The notes under the pieces: generated by a model
Databases searched by the model: none
The model's input: the letters and a program-made list of their open reading frames with translations, nothing else
Told to the model about the DNA's origin: nothing
Made by a program: the position numbers and the translations under genes
Shown here: piece by piece, positions 62,054 to 64,000 of the stretch
Layout of the letters: the number at the start of each line of letters is the position of its first letter
How positions within the stretch are numbered: the stretch's first letter is position 1
Source: Gordonia humi
GTDB lineage: Bacteria > Actinomycetota > Actinomycetes > Mycobacteriales > Mycobacteriaceae
Length of the DNA stretch: 64,000 nt
NCBI RefSeq assembly: GCF_014197435.1
Contig: NZ_JACIFP010000001.1
Coordinates: forward strand, 1,798,001-1,862,000
Direction of reading: 5' to 3'

Positions 62054-62647
62054 ATGTCGCAAGCGGTGAATCGTGGCGGACGACCCCGTGCCGCCGACCG
62101 GGCGGCGGTCGCGCGCACCGGTCTGCGGATGTTCGCCGAGCGAGGATACGACGCGGTGACGATGACCGACATCGCCGAGCAATGCGGGATCGGGCGATCG
62201 ACACTCCTGCGTTACTTCGCCTCGAAGGCCGACGTCCTGTGGGACCGGACCGAGGACGAGGTGGCCGCTCTCGCCGAGACGCTCCGCGCCGCGCCGCGGG
62301 ATGCGGACCCCATCGCGGTCCTCTGCACCCAGATGCCGAAGATGTTGACCTACCTCGACTCGGAGATGGACCTGCTGCGCACTCAGGTCTCCGTCATCGC
62401 CGAGTCGTCCAGCGGGTGGCCCCTGGGATCGGCTCGGTTCGAGCCGTGGGAGTCCGTGGTCGTTGAGTTCATCGCCGGTCGCACAGAACACGGAGCCGAC
62501 GACCTGTTCACGAAGCTGCTGGTGCAGAGCCTGTTCTGTGCAGGATGGATCGCGCTGTCGGTCTGGGTCGAGTCCGCCGAACACCGGCCGGACCGCTTTC
62601 TCGACGAGGCGTTCGCGCTGGTCCGGGACGGGTTCGCTGCGGGGTGA
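62054..62647 (+). CDS. TetR-family transcriptional regulator
   Basis: A 197-residue TetR protein: GRPRAADRAAVARTGLRMF then HTH VTMTDIAEQCGIGRSTLLRYF, and a helical C-terminal ligand domain (MftR-like general form). Two adjacent ATGs exist (62051, 62054); 62054 gives better spacing (7) to AGGAGG at 62041-62046. Its divergent position to the ALDH/SDR operon suggests it controls that operon from the 112-bp gap, where GATACC and GGTAGTACC stretches occur but no long palindrome was noticed. Confidence 0.9.
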   Translation: MSQAVNRGGRPRAADRAAVARTGLRMFAERGYDAVTMTDIAEQCGIGRSTLLRYFASKADVLWDRTEDEVAALAETLRAAPRDADPIAVLCTQMPKMLTYLDSEMDLLRTQVSVIAESSSGWPLGSARFEPWESVVVEFIAGRTEHGADDLFTKLLVQSLFCAGWIALSVWVESAEHRPDRFLDEAFALVRDGFAAG

Positions 62648-62672
62648 CCACGCGCAGCACCGCTGCGTCGCC

Positions 62673-63404
62673 TCACGCCAGCTGTCGGAGGACCTCCGCG
62701 AGCAGGTCGGGGCGGGAGACGAACGGCTCGTGCGGGGTGTCGATCTCGAGGACCCGGTCGCATCCCGCGCGCTCGGCGAAGCGTCGCTGCCACGTGGGCG
62801 GCAGAATCCGGTCGCGTTGCGTGAGGATGTAGGTGGCCGGAACGAGTCCGTCGTATCCCCGGCGGGTCGCCGGCCCGGTCATCACCGACGCCGGCGTGGA
62901 GTCGAGAGCCACCTCGCCGAGCAACCACGCCGCGGTCGCCTCGTCGAGATCCTGGCAGAACATCGCCCGGTTCAGCTCCTGGGGCGTCGACGTCGCCGGG
63001 TCGACCGGCCAACCGACCGTCTCGGGGTCCTCGTCATGCAGCGCCGTACCCATCATCTCCACGATGGTCTGGCCCTCCTCCGGAAGGGACGCGGCGAGGT
63101 ACACCAGCTGCGAGTACAGTTCCGGCTCCTGTATCGGCAGGAGCGGCATCACGATGCCCGCGACCGAGTGGCCCACCAGGACGCCGCCCTCGAAGCCTGC
63201 CGCACGGACGTCCTCATTGAGTTCCCGCGCGACCTCGGCGATCGAGAGACCCGAGGTGTCGCGCCCGCGCTTGCGCCCGCATCCGGGCATGTCGAGTGTC
63301 AGGATCCGTGCGAAACCGCCGGGCTGCGCGGTCAGTCGGTCGAGTGCACGGTCCCAACACCACGAGCCGTGCTCGCCGCCGTGCAGGAGAATGAGATCGG
63401 TCAT
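62673..63404 (-). CDS. Alpha/beta hydrolase (esterase/hydroxynitrile-lyase-like fold)
   Basis: A 243-residue hydrolase starting at ATG 63404 (LILLHGGEHGSWCWD). The nucleophile elbow is GHSVAG, an acid residue lies in ILTQRDRILP, and the catalytic His in DTPHEPFVSRP. The small size and GHSVAG/TPHEPF pattern match the esterase/hydroxynitrile-lyase group. It could cleave an ester or lactone of the pathway. It is convergent with the TetR gene and downstream of the flavin reductase-like gene, with a 64-base gap. Confidence 0.88.
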   Translation of the reverse strand: MTDLILLHGGEHGSWCWDRALDRLTAQPGGFARILTLDMPGCGRKRGRDTSGLSIAEVARELNEDVRAAGFEGGVLVGHSVAGIVMPLLPIQEPELYSQLVYLAASLPEEGQTIVEMMGTALHDEDPETVGWPVDPATSTPQELNRAMFCQDLDEATAAWLLGEVALDSTPASVMTGPATRRGYDGLVPATYILTQRDRILPPTWQRRFAERAGCDRVLEIDTPHEPFVSRPDLLAEVLRQLA

Positions 63405-63468
63405 CGTGAGCTCCGTGGTCGAAGGGTCGGCGGCCTGCGGGGCCGCACTCGTCGGGAGTAGTGTCCGG

Positions 63469-64000
63469 TCAGTTCTGACGACCGAAGCGATGGTCCTTCG
63501 CGCTCTGCAGCTGCGGGATGTGGTTCGCGTCGTACTGCTCGATCCACTCCGCGGGCAGCTTGCTCCACGCCTCGCCGATCTTGATGCGCGAGGCGGCGCT
63601 GAACACTTCCGACGCGACGACGTCGCCGACGAAGATCGTGCTCTCCTGAACATCGAGCGAGGAGACCACTTCGCATTCGACGTAACTGTGCGCGTCGAGC
63701 AGGATCGGGGCTCCGGTGACACCGGTCTTGGTGCGCAGGCCGCCGATCTTGTCGCCGTCGCGGCCGGAGCGACCGCCGAGCGTCATCAGGATGTTCAAGG
63801 ACGCGTCGACTTCGTCCTCGCCCGCGCTCAACATGTGCATGACGAAGACTCCCGAGTTGAGGACCATGTCGTGCGTCTTGTTGTACTTCGTCAGGCCGCA
63901 CATCGCGCGCGGAGCCTCGGGAATGATGCTCGCCGTTCCTGCGGACAACGACATCAGGCCGTTCGCGACACCGCCGTCGACAGTCGTGATCGCGACGGGG
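63469..64000 (-). CDS. Flavin reductase-like (HpaC/RutF-type) protein, N-terminus beyond the window
   Basis: An ATG-initiated frame begins at 63954, but coding similarity continues upstream to the window edge in the same frame (PVAITTVDGGVANGL just before MSLSAG), so the true start lies past 64000. The visible 176 residues contain the FMN-binding split-barrel pattern: LMSLSAGTASIIPEAPR, KYNKTHDMVLNSGVFVMHML and AHSYVECEVVSSLDVQEST. It may supply reduced flavin to a monooxygenase or be a flavin-using oxidoreductase itself. Confidence 0.88.
   Translation of the reverse strand, partial: PVAITTVDGGVANGLMSLSAGTASIIPEAPRAMCGLTKYNKTHDMVLNSGVFVMHMLSAGEDEVDASLNILMTLGGRSGRDGDKIGGLRTKTGVTGAPILLDAHSYVECEVVSSLDVQESTIFVGDVVASEVFSAASRIKIGEAWSKLPAEWIEQYDANHIPQLQSAKDHRFGRQN

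Noticed and set aside
1..64000. CRISPR arrays, tRNA or rRNA genes, riboswitches
   Set aside because: No regularly spaced direct repeats, cloverleaf-like sequences, rRNA cores or recognisable riboswitch cores were seen on either strand.

Overview
The window looks like a chromosomal catabolic region of a high-GC actinobacterium of the Mycobacteriales (Gordonia/Rhodococcus/Mycobacterium type; the genus is my inference). The reasons are strong G/C bias at third codon positions, frequent GTG starts, runs of genes overlapping by ATGA/GTGA, acyl-CoA dehydrogenases (ACADs) encoded as adjacent pairs, one FadE34-like double-length ACAD, F420-type luciferase-like oxidoreductases, a mycofactocin-type SDR, and lipid-transfer-protein thiolases paired with DUF35 proteins. 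I see no rRNA, tRNA, CRISPR array or phage genes.

Layout. 1-10.2 kb: a decayed acyl-CoA synthetase, a SnoaL-like protein, an orphan branched-chain-type substrate-binding lipoprotein, an amidohydrolase operon with an SDR, a decayed thiolase/DUF35 pair, a CoA-transferase, and an intact DUF35/thiolase pair. 10.2-13.5 kb: an insertion-sequence nest (broken IS110, intact IS630 inserted in it, broken IS5). 13.5-22.3 kb, minus strand: TetR/quinone reductase; APH-type kinase/SDR/ACAD10-11-like ACAD; acyl-CoA synthetase/101-aa protein/racemase-like CoA-transferase/enoyl-CoA hydratase. 22.6-34 kb: double ACAD with SDR, hot-dog thioesterase, tandem CoA-transferase, an ACAD-pair operon carrying its own GntR regulator, and a luciferase-like enzyme. 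34-42 kb, minus strand: ACAD pair/thiolase-like/acyl-CoA synthetase/ferredoxin, and an alpha/beta hydrolase/hydratase/aldolase trio of the meta-cleavage lower-pathway type. 42.1-59.5 kb, plus strand: one long run with thiolase/DUF35, two-subunit Rieske oxygenase, acyl-CoA synthetase, an acyl-CoA synthetase-enoyl-CoA hydratase fusion, ALDH, thiolase, ACAD, two luciferase-like enzymes, two thioesterases, an SDR, DoxX and DUF2889. 59.5-64 kb: ALDH/SDR, TetR, alpha/beta hydrolase, and a flavin reductase cut by the window edge.

How it may work together (inference). A carboxylic acid, probably methyl-branched and containing a ring, is activated by CoA ligases and CoA-transferases, epimerised by the racemase-like enzyme, and shortened by ACADs, hydratases, SDRs and a classical thiolase. 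Thiolase-like/DUF35 pairs may cut by a retro-aldol reaction, as Ltp2 does in steroid side-chain degradation. The Rieske oxygenase would hydroxylate a ring, and the hydrolase/hydratase/aldolase trio would turn a C-C cleavage product into pyruvate and an aldehyde for the ALDHs. No extradiol dioxygenase, oxygenase reductase or cytochrome P450 is in the window, so the pathway is either incomplete here or chemically unusual. The substrate cannot be named from sequence alone.

The best leads are a TGTCAGA/TCTGACA heptamer that recurs in intergenic gaps ahead of several operons, a split kinase/ACAD module like LvaA/LvaC or ACAD10/11 that points to 4-hydroxyacyl-CoA chemistry, the gene fusions, and decay confined to particular duplicated modules.
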